NCBI GenBank assembly: GCA_021775385.1
Contig: JAJFHW010000203.1
Location: 1-14,904, forward strand
Direction: 5' to 3'
Origin: Hyphomicrobiales bacterium
GTDB taxonomy: Bacteria; Pseudomonadota; Alphaproteobacteria; Rhizobiales; HXMU1428-3
DNA: 14,904 bases
Shown piece after piece: positions 1 to 6,839 of the stretch. The position numbers and the translations under genes were made by a program. The notes beneath the pieces are model-generated. The model saw only the letters and a list, made by a program, of their open reading frames with translations, did no database searches and was not told where the DNA came from. How positions within the stretch are numbered: position 1 is the first letter of the stretch; each line of letters starts with the position of its first letter.

Positions 1-408
1 GTAGAGGCGTCACTCCTTCTTCGTGTGGCTGGTTCCCCTGAGTTTTCAGTTGTCCCACTAGTAACCGATACGAAATAACCGCTTCTTTTTTTGCGGCGCT
101 TCAGATTGCCTACCATCAACCGCTTCTTTTAGTGGCGCTCCAGATTGCCTACCATCAACCGCTACTTTTAGTGGCGCTCCAGATTATCTACCAGTAACCG
201 TGCAAAACCCCAAATATCTATCATTGACGAAATTTGCGCACTCAAATAGGGTCCAGACTTCATATTGGAGTTTTGGTTTGCCCAATTTTTTGGCAGTCTA
301 ATTCTCCTTTTGCAGGTGGCAGTTATATCTCGATTGCTTTTTGAAGCAATTCAACCTGAAGTCCATATAAGAATTTATTATTTATTTTAAAGGGTTATAG
401 AAATAATC
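1..408. other. Gene-poor leader region upstream of lysK
   Basis: No convincing complete gene lies here. One frame is open from base 1 to a TAA at 76-78 (25 codons, ending VTDTK). It could be the tail of a gene lying outside the window, but I recognise no family and do not call it. Bases 77-200 are a tandem repeat array, listed separately. A small hairpin with 7 bp arms ATTGCTT/AAGCAAT (333-339 and 344-350, loop TTTG) lies in the presumed lysK leader. A weak promoter-like pair TTGCCC (278-283) and TAATTC (299-304) has only 15 bp spacing, so I do not annotate it as a promoter. Confidence 0.5.
77..199. repeat. Three-copy tandem repeat, 39-41 bp unit
   Basis: Three head-to-tail copies start with AACCGCT at 77, 118 and 157 (lengths 41, 39 and 39 bp), and the start of a fourth copy (AACCG) lies at 196. 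Each unit runs AACCGCTTCTTTTAGTGGCG, then CTCCAGATTGCCTACCATC, with few substitutions. Unit 1 has extra T residues, and unit 3 has ATTATCTACCAGT at its end. The short sequence AGTAACCG occurs at both edges of the array (60-67 and 193-200). The units are not dyad-symmetric, and the spacing and lack of distinct spacers rule out CRISPR. Function is unknown. Expansion by replication slippage is the simplest explanation. Confidence 0.85.
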
Positions 409-1998
409 ATGAGTGACGGTGCGCTAAAAACATTCGCTGAAGATAGTAAAGCTTGGCCATTTGAAGAAGCTCGCAAGATCGTCAAACGGTTGTCGAAACA
501 AACAGAAACAGAGCCTTCTTCTCCAATTATATTTGAAACAGGGTATGGCCCTTCTGGTTTGCCGCACATCGGCACTTTTGGTGAAGTTGCACGGACTTCT
601 ATGGTGCGTCATGCTTTTCGTGTCTTGACTGAAGATAAAATTCCGACACGTCTCATTTGTTTTTCTGATGATATGGATGGGTTTCGTAAAGTTCCGACAA
701 ATGTGCCTAATGCTGAAATGCTATCTGAATATTTAGATAAGCCCTTAACAGCCGTGCCTGATCCTTTTGAAACACATGAAAGCTTTGCTCATCATAATAA
801 TGCTCGCTTACAAAGTTTCCTTGACCAATTTGGTTTTGAGTATGAATTCTTCTCTGCAACTGATTGCTATAAATCTGGTCAGTTTGATGAAACTTTACTT
901 ACGATGCTGCGAAACTATGACAAGGTGATGGATATTATTTTACCAACCCTTGGTGGTGAGCGCCAAGCAACCTACTCTCCTTTTTTACCTGTTTGCCCAA
1001 CAAGCGGCAGAGTTTTACAAGTCCCCATGATTGCTCGCGATGCGGATGCCGGCACTATCACATACAAAAATCCTGATAGTGGCGAGGAAATAACAACTCC
1101 TGTGACTGGTGGTCATGTCAAATGCCAATGGAAAGCTGACTGGGCCATGAGATGGGTTGCTCTTGGGGTTTCTTATGAAATGGCGGGCAAAGACCTGATT
1201 GATAGTGTGCATTTGTCTAGCCGGATTGCTAAAGCACTTGGAGGCAAGCCTCCTGAAGGGTTTAACTATGAACTCTTTTTGGATGAGAAGGGTGAGAAGA
1301 TTTCAAAGTCGAAAGGTAATGGCCTGACGATTGAAGAATGGCTCACTTATGCAAGCCCCGAGAGCTTGTCTCTCTTTATGTTCCAAAAACCAAAGACTGC
1401 CAAGCGTTTGTACTTTGATGTGATCCCGAAAAATGTTGATGAATATCTTACATTTTCAACCAAATTTTCTGGGCAAGAACCTAAAGAACAGCTGGTAAAC
1501 CCGGCTTGGCATATCCATTGCGGCGAAGTGCCATCTGGCCAACTGCCGATTAGCTATAACCTATTGCTTAATCTTGTTTCTGCATCGAACGCCTCTGAGC
1601 CTGAAGTGCTTTGGGGCTTTATTAAGCGCTATGCACCTGACGCCACAGCAGAGACGCACCCTGAGCTCGATCGAATGGTTGGTTATGCGATTAATTACTT
1701 CCATGAATTTGTGGCGCCAACGAAAGAGTTTCGCAAGCCAACGGACATGGAGCGTGCTGCAATTGAAGACCTCGCTAAACGGTTTGACGAGGCTGAAGAT
1801 GGGCTAGATGGGCAAGGTTTGCAGCAAATAGTATTTGATGTGGGGAAGCACCATGAATTTGATCCGCTTCGCTCTTGGTTTACGGCCCTTTACGAAGTGT
1901 TGCTTGGTCAGTCGCAAGGGCCACGTTTTGGCTCATTTGTGGAGCTTTATGGAATTAAGGAAACTGTGGCTCTTATAAATGAGAAGCTTAATGGTTAG
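409..1998 (+). CDS. lysK: Lysyl-tRNA synthetase, class I
   Basis: This 529-residue cytoplasmic enzyme charges tRNA-Lys with lysine using ATP. It is of the class I (archaeal-type) architecture used by most alphaproteobacteria in place of the class II LysS. The class I HIGH signature appears as [10 protein letters not shown] (residues 48-57) and the KMSKS loop as KISKSKG (297-303). The Rossmann region around residues 38-300 includes [12 protein letters not shown], typical of the family. The C-terminal part (about 330-529) would be the helical anticodon-binding cage. The ATG at 409 is preceded only by a distant AGGG (391-394), so the ribosome site is weak, but the N-terminus ([13 protein letters not shown]) fits family members. 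A strong terminator follows, so the gene is probably monocistronic. Length is normal and no key motif is missing. Confidence 0.96.
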   Translation: MSDGALKTFAEDSKAWPFEEARKIVKRLSKQTETEPSSPIIFETGYGPSGLPHIGTFGEVARTSMVRHAFRVLTEDKIPTRLICFSDDMDGFRKVPTNVPNAEMLSEYLDKPLTAVPDPFETHESFAHHNNARLQSFLDQFGFEYEFFSATDCYKSGQFDETLLTMLRNYDKVMDIILPTLGGERQATYSPFLPVCPTSGRVLQVPMIARDADAGTITYKNPDSGEEITTPVTGGHVKCQWKADWAMRWVALGVSYEMAGKDLIDSVHLSSRIAKALGGKPPEGFNYELFLDEKGEKISKSKGNGLTIEEWLTYASPESLSLFMFQKPKTAKRLYFDVIPKNVDEYLTFSTKFSGQEPKEQLVNPAWHIHCGEVPSGQLPISYNLLLNLVSASNASEPEVLWGFIKRYAPDATAETHPELDRMVGYAINYFHEFVAPTKEFRKPTDMERAAIEDLAKRFDEAEDGLDGQGLQQIVFDVGKHHEFDPLRSWFTALYEVLLGQSQGPRFGSFVELYGIKETVALINEKLNG

Positions 1999-2033
1999 AC
2001 CATTCTTTGATCACGATTAAATTTTAAATTCTC

Positions 2034-2069
2034 AAGAGCACTTCATTTATTTGAAGTGCTCTTTTTTTT
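2034..2069 (+). terminator. Rho-independent terminator of lysK
   Basis: A perfect 12 bp stem, AAGAGCACTTCA (2034-2045) with TGAAGTGCTCTT (2052-2063) and a 6 nt loop, runs directly into eight T residues (2062-2069). It starts 36 bp after the lysK stop. Confidence 0.93.
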
Positions 2070-2106
2070 ATGAACAATATTTAGGAGAGATTTTCTGGGA
2101 GGAACT

Positions 2107-2592
2107 ATGGAAAAGAAACTTATACCACAGACACTTATGCAACAGAGACTAAGTATCATCACATTAGGCGTGGGCGACCTTCAGCGAGCGAAAGCGTTTT
2201 ACGATTCTCTTGGTTGGAAGGTTGCCTCTGATGCATCTGTTGAAGAAATAGTTGCTTACGACCTTCAGTCAATGGCACTTGCACTTTATCCGTGGGAGAA
2301 ATTAGCTAAGGACGCCAATGTACAAACTGAGCGCTCTGGCTACTCTTCTTTTTCCATAGCCCATAACCTCAACTCTGAAGAGGAAGTAAGTGAACTTCTT
2401 TGCAAAATACCTGAAGCCGGAGGCACCATTTTGAAACCGGCGACAAAAGCTTTTTGGGGTGGGTTTTCTGGCTGCTTTGCTGACCCTGATGGTCACATTT
2501 GGGAGATAGCATTTAACCCCTTTGCCAAGCTTGGGTCCAATGGGGAATTTCAGTGGAATGGAGTGACTTCTAATGACGAAACCAATTGTTGA
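2107..2592 (+). CDS. VOC family (glyoxalase/dioxygenase-fold) protein
   Basis: This 161-residue cytoplasmic protein has the vicinal oxygen chelate fold. It shows the beta-strand/helix start RLSIITLGVGDLQRAKAFY (residues 14-32) and the C-terminal family signature GCFADPDGHIWEIAFNPF (about 123-141). Proteins of this subgroup are annotated as glyoxalase or lactoylglutathione-lyase relatives, but the substrate cannot be read from the sequence. The start is set by a good Shine-Dalgarno GGGAGG (2098-2103) just before the ATG at 2107. An internal Met11 would also be a family-like start but has no such site. The gene overlaps the next VOC gene by 20 bp, so the two are almost certainly cotranscribed and translationally coupled. 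The fold is sure and the activity unknown. Confidence 0.88.
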   Translation: MEKKLIPQTLMQQRLSIITLGVGDLQRAKAFYDSLGWKVASDASVEEIVAYDLQSMALALYPWEKLAKDANVQTERSGYSSFSIAHNLNSEEEVSELLCKIPEAGGTILKPATKAFWGGFSGCFADPDGHIWEIAFNPFAKLGSNGEFQWNGVTSNDETNC

Positions 2593-2959
2593 AGACGCTG
2601 TAGCAATTATTCCTGTTTCAGATATGGCGCAAACCCTTGAATTTTACGAGCTTACTCTTGGTTTTGAAAAACGGTTTGTCTCTGATGATGCTACTTTTGC
2701 GATGATGCTGCATGGTGAGGCTGCCCTGCATTTTATCAAAGCTGCAGATGATCAAGCGCTTAAAGCTACTCGAACCAACATCTCTATTTACCTTTGGAGC
2801 AAACAGTTAGACGAGCTTTATGCCTCTCTTGAGCACAGACTATCTCCTTTGCCTGAAGGGCGTGTTCGTGCTCCATTTGATCAGGCTTATGGTATGCGCG
2901 AATTTCATGTGAAAGACCCTGATGGTTGTTTGCTGATATTTGGCGAAACAATAGAATAA
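2573..2959 (+). CDS. VOC family protein, bleomycin-resistance-like
   Basis: This 128-residue protein has a single VOC domain pair: AIIPVSDMAQTLEFYELTLGF near residues 11-31 and the closing strand REFHVKDPDGCLLIFGE near 110-126. The closing motif is typical of the bleomycin-resistance/glyoxalase-like group. Such proteins bind, sequester or modify small molecules, but nothing in the sequence fixes the ligand. The ATG lies inside the end of the upstream VOC gene in another frame (20 bp overlap). A GGAG at 2560-2563 serves as ribosome site, which supports translational coupling. Low identity between the two VOC proteins argues against a recent duplication. A terminator follows 28 bp later. Confidence 0.87.
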   Translation: MTKPIVEDAVAIIPVSDMAQTLEFYELTLGFEKRFVSDDATFAMMLHGEAALHFIKAADDQALKATRTNISIYLWSKQLDELYASLEHRLSPLPEGRVRAPFDQAYGMREFHVKDPDGCLLIFGETIE

Positions 2960-2987
2960 TCTAACATATTGTATTTAAACAAATTTG

Positions 2988-3020
2988 ATCCGCTCTTAAA
3001 ATTTTTAAGGGCGGATTTTT
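2988..3020 (+). terminator. Rho-independent terminator of the VOC pair
   Basis: A 13 bp stem, ATCCGCTCTTAAA (2988-3000) with TTTAAGGGCGGAT (3004-3016), contains one T-G wobble and a 3 nt loop. It is followed by T residues and an AT-rich tract. It separates the VOC operon from the regulator gene downstream. Confidence 0.9.
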
Positions 3021-3062
3021 TATTTTAAATTCATTTTTTTCATCAACCCTTACGTTACTATG

Positions 3063-3092
3063 TTGACACGTGACCAAACAATCACATATAAA
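3063..3092 (+). promoter_or_regulatory. Sigma70-type promoter, probably leaderless
   Basis: A perfect -35 TTGACA lies at 3063-3068. The -10 is TATAAA at 3087-3092 (18 bp spacing) or CATATA at 3085-3090 (16 bp). Transcription should begin close to the ATG at 3099, which itself has no Shine-Dalgarno sequence. Both facts point to a leaderless mRNA for the regulator. The promoter elements are seen in the sequence; the start point is inferred. Confidence 0.6.
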
Positions 3093-3098
3093 CAAAAC

Positions 3099-3863
3099 AT
3101 GGAAACAATATTTAAAGCGCTTAGCGATAAGCACCGCTTGCAACTGCTGGATGCCTTGAAAGAGGAAGATGGCCGCACGCTTAGTGACCTTGAAACTATA
3201 TTACCCCACCTCACCCGGTTTGGTGTGATGAAGCATTTAAAGGTGCTTGAGGAGGCTTTGCTTATTCAAACCCGCAAAGTTGGGCGATTTAAATATCATT
3301 ACCTTAACACTGTGCCTTTGCAGGAGATTTCAGACCGATGGATTTCTCGGTTTGCAGCTCCGATAAGTGAGGGAATGGTGGATTTGAAAACTAAGTTAGA
3401 GAGAGTAACGATTATGGATATGCAAACGAAACCTCGCCATGTGTTTACAACAATCATCCAAACTTCAGATAAGAAATTATGGTCTGCTCTTACAGAGCCT
3501 TCTGACGTTCAACAATATTTTTTTGGTTTGAAACTAAAAACTGACTGGAAAAAAGATATTGATATTTTTTATATCAAAGAAAATGGAGATCATGAAATTA
3601 CTGGAAAGGTTCTTGAGGTCGTTCCATTGAAAAAACTTGCGCACACTTTTAAAGGTATCTGCACACCTGGCCAAGAAAATGATGCCCCCTCTCGCGTGAC
3701 CTATGAAATTGAAGATTTAGGAAATGCTTGCAAGCTTACTCTTGTGCATGATCAATTTGATGGAGAGACAGAGACATATAAAAACACTGGCGGCGGATGG
3801 CCACTTATTCTCTCAAGCTTGAAGACCTTGCTCGAGACCGGCAAGCCTCTTGAGATTGCCTGA
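3099..3863 (+). CDS. ArsR-type HTH regulator fused to AHSA1/SRPBCC domain
   Basis: This two-domain, 254-residue cytoplasmic protein starts with an ArsR-like winged helix (residues 1-75: METIFKALSDKHRLQLLDAL, then the recognition region RFGVMKHLKVLEE). The C-terminal half (about 113-247) is an AHSA1/START-like ligand-binding domain (RHVFTTIIQTSDKKLWSALTE near the start; GGGWPLILSSLKTLLETG at the end). There is no Cys-x-Cys metal site, so this is not a classical metal sensor; it probably binds a small hydrophobic ligand. An upstream in-frame ATG at 3060 would add 13 residues, but it precedes the promoter elements, and families of this type start at METIFKAL, so I use 3099. Targets are unknown. 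The neighbouring VOC genes are plausible ones, since such regulators often sit beside VOC genes. Confidence 0.88.
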   Translation: METIFKALSDKHRLQLLDALKEEDGRTLSDLETILPHLTRFGVMKHLKVLEEALLIQTRKVGRFKYHYLNTVPLQEISDRWISRFAAPISEGMVDLKTKLERVTIMDMQTKPRHVFTTIIQTSDKKLWSALTEPSDVQQYFFGLKLKTDWKKDIDIFYIKENGDHEITGKVLEVVPLKKLAHTFKGICTPGQENDAPSRVTYEIEDLGNACKLTLVHDQFDGETETYKNTGGGWPLILSSLKTLLETGKPLEIA

Positions 3864-3885
3864 TAAACAGCCCGTTTTAAAAAAT

Positions 3886-3930
3886 GAGATCTCACCTAGA
3901 GTTATGTTCTTTTGGTGAGATCTCTTTTAT
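3886..3930. terminator. Bidirectional terminator between regulator and bdhA
   Basis: Perfect 11 bp arms GAGATCTCACC (3886-3896) and GGTGAGATCTC (3914-3924) enclose a 17 nt loop. T-rich sequence follows on the plus strand (3925-3936). An A-rich tract precedes it (3877-3884), giving a U-tract on the minus strand. It lies between two convergent genes and can serve both. Confidence 0.9.
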
Positions 3931-3938
3931 TTTTTGTA

Positions 3939-4721
3939 TTATTGAGCTGTCCAGCCACCATCTACGGCGAGTGATGTACCGGTGATGCTTTCAGCTGCGT
4001 CACTACAAAGAAAAATAGCCATTTCAGCTAGTTGCTCCACTGTTACGAATTTTTTGGTTGCTTGTAATTTTAGCAAAACATCTTTCACAACAGCGTCTTC
4101 AGAAATACCGCGCGCCTTTGCAGTATCTGCGATTTGCCCATCAACTAGGGACGTGCGCACATATCCAGGGCAAATGGCGTTTACTGTGATGTTTTCTTCA
4201 GCCACTTCTAGAGCAATGGACTTAGTGAACCCAACCATGCCGTGTTTTGCTGCAACATAAGCGCTTTTAAATGGAGAGGCGACGAGGCCATGAGCGGATG
4301 CTAAATTGATAATGCGGCCCCAGCCTTGTTCTTTCATCATTGGAACAACTGCACGGGTTGTGTAAAATGCACTTGAGAGATTAATCGCAATGATTGCCTC
4401 CCATTTTTCTTCTGGGAAATCTTCGACAGGTGAAACTGTTTGAACACCAGCATTATTCACGACAATGTCTACGCGCCCAAATTTCTCTTTGGCCTCTGTG
4501 ACCATTGCTAAAATTTCATCAGGCTTGGACATGTCAGCACTATTATAGATACAATCTACGCCCATCTCTTCTATGGATTTTCTATTGTTTTCAATTTCGC
4601 GGCTGTCACCAAAACCGTTTAAAACAATGTTAGCACCTTCAGCTGCTAACCCTTTGGCCATGCCTAACCCAATACCGCTGGTTGAGCCTGTGATAATGGC
4701 GACTTTATCTTTTAATTTCAT
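3939..4721 (-). CDS. bdhA: 3-hydroxybutyrate dehydrogenase (NAD+), SDR family
   Basis: This 260-residue soluble enzyme interconverts (R)-3-hydroxybutyrate and acetoacetate with NAD(H), a step in poly-3-hydroxybutyrate turnover and ketone-body use. It has the SDR cofactor motif TGSTSGIG (11-18), NNAG (89-92) and the catalytic Ser142, Tyr155, Lys159. The substrate-binding set known from Pseudomonas HBDH (Gln94, His144, Lys152, Gln196, Trp257) is present at the same numbers, which separates this protein from generic SDRs. The N-terminal NGFGDSREIE also fits BdhA. The gene stands alone on the minus strand, divergent from the next SDR gene and closed by a shared terminator. The 229 bp upstream hold its promoter, but I cannot pick convincing -35/-10 boxes. 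The ribosome site is weak. Confidence 0.94.
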   Translation of the reverse strand: MKLKDKVAIITGSTSGIGLGMAKGLAAEGANIVLNGFGDSREIENNRKSIEEMGVDCIYNSADMSKPDEILAMVTEAKEKFGRVDIVVNNAGVQTVSPVEDFPEEKWEAIIAINLSSAFYTTRAVVPMMKEQGWGRIINLASAHGLVASPFKSAYVAAKHGMVGFTKSIALEVAEENITVNAICPGYVRTSLVDGQIADTAKARGISEDAVVKDVLLKLQATKKFVTVEQLAEMAIFLCSDAAESITGTSLAVDGGWTAQ

Positions 4722-4950
4722 GATGGATACTTTCTTTATGGATCAGGGGAGGTCTCATTTATTTTATAAATTTCTTACAATTAGAGATGTAGAATTGCTT
4801 TAAAATCTGATTTTCACACCTCTGCTTATGCCATTTTCGAGGTATTTTAAATATAAAAATTCCGTGCTCGTTTTTCGGCGTCATACTTGTTGTCTTTTCT
4901 TTATATCTATTTCTTAGAATTCACAATCTTCATCTCATAGGATTTTAGCA

Positions 4951-5679
4951 ATGGACTTTACAAATAAAATTATCTTAGTGACTGGAGCTAATAGAGGAAT
5001 TGGCAAAGCGTTGGTTTTTTCTCTTTTAGAGAAAGGGATTAAGAAAATTTATGCTGCGGCTCGTAACACAGCTAATTTACCTGATTTTCAAGATACTCGG
5101 GTTGTTCCTTTGACGCTCGATATAACGAAAATTGAACAAATATCGGCCGCAACGCATATGGCGCCTGATGTTGATATTTTAATTAACAATGCAGGTTCGT
5201 TAGAATTGGTCAGTGCGTTTTCTGGCCCACTTGATAAAGTGACCAATGATATGAGTGTCAACTACTTTGGCCTCCTCAATATGATGCGTGGGTTTCTTCC
5301 TGTTTTAGAGGCCAATCAAAATTCTGCTCTAGTGAATATTGTCTCTATTGCAGCATTTGTTAATGTGCCACTTCATGGTGGATACTGCGCTGCAAAAGCT
5401 GCTGCTTTTTCACTTACACAGGGCGCTCGTATCGAATGGGCATCTAAAGGGATTGCTGTACATAGTGTTAACCCAGGGCCGATTGACACTGATATGACAA
5501 AGGAAATTGAGATGGATAAAGCCTCCCCCTTTGACACAGCTTCAAGAATTATTGATGATCTAGAAGCTGATGTTCGTGATATTTTTCCGGACCCTACTGG
5601 TCAGCATATGTTTGAAACCTGGCAAAAAAATTATAAAGACCTTGAAGCAATGTCTGCAGACATGATGAAGGGTGCTTAG
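4951..5679 (+). CDS. SDR family NAD(P)-dependent oxidoreductase
   Basis: This 242-residue classical short-chain dehydrogenase has the nucleotide motif TGANRGIG (11-18), NNAG (79-82), catalytic Ser132, Tyr145 and Lys149 (YCAAK), and PGPIDTDM after the active site. The cofactor-loop sequence YAAARN, with Arg38 after strand 2, suggests NADP(H), though this is inference. The substrate is unknown, since the C-terminal substrate loop (residues 180-242) does not match a family I can name. An AGGA (4940-4943) stands before the ATG. The stop lies 6 bp before ada, so the two genes are probably one transcript. An upstream TAGAAT (4915-4920) is a possible -10 without a good -35. It is unlike bdhA in detail, so it is not a recent duplicate of it. 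Confidence 0.9.
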   Translation: MDFTNKIILVTGANRGIGKALVFSLLEKGIKKIYAAARNTANLPDFQDTRVVPLTLDITKIEQISAATHMAPDVDILINNAGSLELVSAFSGPLDKVTNDMSVNYFGLLNMMRGFLPVLEANQNSALVNIVSIAAFVNVPLHGGYCAAKAAAFSLTQGARIEWASKGIAVHSVNPGPIDTDMTKEIEMDKASPFDTASRIIDDLEADVRDIFPDPTGQHMFETWQKNYKDLEAMSADMMKGA

Positions 5680-5685
5680 AATTAG

Positions 5686-6729
5686 ATGTTTGACGAGAAA
5701 CAAAACAATGAATATTACCAGGCCTTGATTAACCGTGATAGCACCTATGAAGGGGTGTTTTTCGCAGGTATCACCAGTACTGGAATTTTTTGCCGCCCCA
5801 CTTGCACAGCTCGCAAACCAAAGCGGGAAAATTGCTTGTTTTTTAAAACAGCACAAGCCTCACTACTAGCCGGGTTTCGGCCGTGTAAAAGGTGCCGCCC
5901 GCTTTTGAACCCAACAGAGCCTTCTGATATGATAAAACATTTAACAGAAGTGGTTGAGAGTGACCCGGCAAGGCGGTGGACTGACAGAGATGTACAAGAG
6001 CTTGGCTACACACCATCAACAGTGCGGCGTCAATTTAAAAAACGATATGGTATGACTTTTACAGCCTATTCAAGGGCACGGCGAATGGGGATTGCTTTGA
6101 AAACAATACGTGAAGGTGACAAGATTATTAATGCTCAGATAGACGCTGGTTATTCTTCTGGCAGCGGCTTTCGTGATGCGTTTTCAAGTATCATGGGATC
6201 AGCACCAAATGACAAGAACCATAAAGTTTTGAAAGCTGAATGGATCGACACGCCGCTTGGTAGCATGATTGCCATTTTTGATGAAACGCATCTTTACTTA
6301 CTTGAATTTACAGACAGGCGTGGGTTAGAGCGTGAAATTGAAAAGATGCGCAAATCACTCAAAGTTGCAATTGTTCCTGGCCGCAGTCCTGTTACTCAGA
6401 TGATTGAAGATGATTTAACAGCTTATTTTAAGGGAAATTTAAAAGAGTTCAAAACGCCACTTAAAGTAAATGGTTCTGAATTTCAAAAATCCGTTTGTGA
6501 TGAGCTGCTCGCTATTCCCTATGGCGTGACCCGCTCTTATGCAGAGCAAGCCCATCGCATTGGTAACCCCAAAGCCGTGCGCGCGGTTGCGAGGGCTAAT
6601 GGCATGAACCAACTTGCTATTATCATTCCCTGTCACAGGGTTATTGGATCTGATGGTAAATTAACGGGTTATGCTGGCGGATTGGCGAGAAAAGAATGGC
6701 TTCTAGATTTAGAAAAGAACCATCAATAA
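5686..6729 (+). CDS. ada: Bifunctional Ada: alkylation response regulator and O6-methylguanine-DNA methyltransferase
   Basis: This 347-residue suicide DNA-repair protein and transcription activator has three parts. The N-terminal zinc domain has four cysteines, Cys36 and Cys40 (FCRPTC) and Cys67 and Cys70 (PCKRC), which take methyl groups from phosphotriesters. Next is an AraC-type HTH region (about 80-175, with STVRRQFKKRYGMTFTAYSR). The C-terminal methyltransferase domain (about 183-342) contains the active-site PCHRV with Cys316. The spacing closely matches E. coli Ada (Cys38, 42, 69, 72 and 321), so both repair activities should be intact. In that family, methylation of the N-terminal cysteine turns the protein into an activator of its own operon. 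The gene follows an SDR gene by 6 bp with only a distant AAGGG, which suggests coupling. I saw no Ada box upstream. Confidence 0.95.
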   Translation: MFDEKQNNEYYQALINRDSTYEGVFFAGITSTGIFCRPTCTARKPKRENCLFFKTAQASLLAGFRPCKRCRPLLNPTEPSDMIKHLTEVVESDPARRWTDRDVQELGYTPSTVRRQFKKRYGMTFTAYSRARRMGIALKTIREGDKIINAQIDAGYSSGSGFRDAFSSIMGSAPNDKNHKVLKAEWIDTPLGSMIAIFDETHLYLLEFTDRRGLEREIEKMRKSLKVAIVPGRSPVTQMIEDDLTAYFKGNLKEFKTPLKVNGSEFQKSVCDELLAIPYGVTRSYAEQAHRIGNPKAVRAVARANGMNQLAIIIPCHRVIGSDGKLTGYAGGLARKEWLLDLEKNHQ

Positions 6730-6772
6730 TTGCCACTCCTACTCTCTTCGCGTTATTCATTTAAACCATCCA

Positions 6773-6801
6773 TTGACTTGGCTCTCCTGCCCTCCCATAT
6801 T
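6773..6801 (+). promoter_or_regulatory. Putative sigma70 promoter of selO
   Basis: TTGACT (6773-6778) and CATATT (6796-6801) are spaced by 17 bp, matching consensus at 5 of 6 and 4 of 6 positions. They lie about 38 bp before the selO start. This would make selO independent of ada. Confidence 0.5.
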
Positions 6802-6839
6802 GATATTCAATTAATTTTAGCCAAGAGAATAATAATTAT

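Noticed and set aside
1..78. Open frame of 25 codons from the left edge, possibly the end of a gene.
   Set aside because: It is too short and shows no recognisable motif; frames this long occur by chance.
77..199. The repeat array as a CRISPR array.
   Set aside because: The units abut with no unique spacers, show no CRISPR-like dyad, and no cas genes are present.
3060..3098. Longer start for the ArsR-AHSA1 protein at the ATG 3060.
   Set aside because: The extra 13 codons contain the -35 and -10 boxes, have no ribosome site, and are outside the usual family start.
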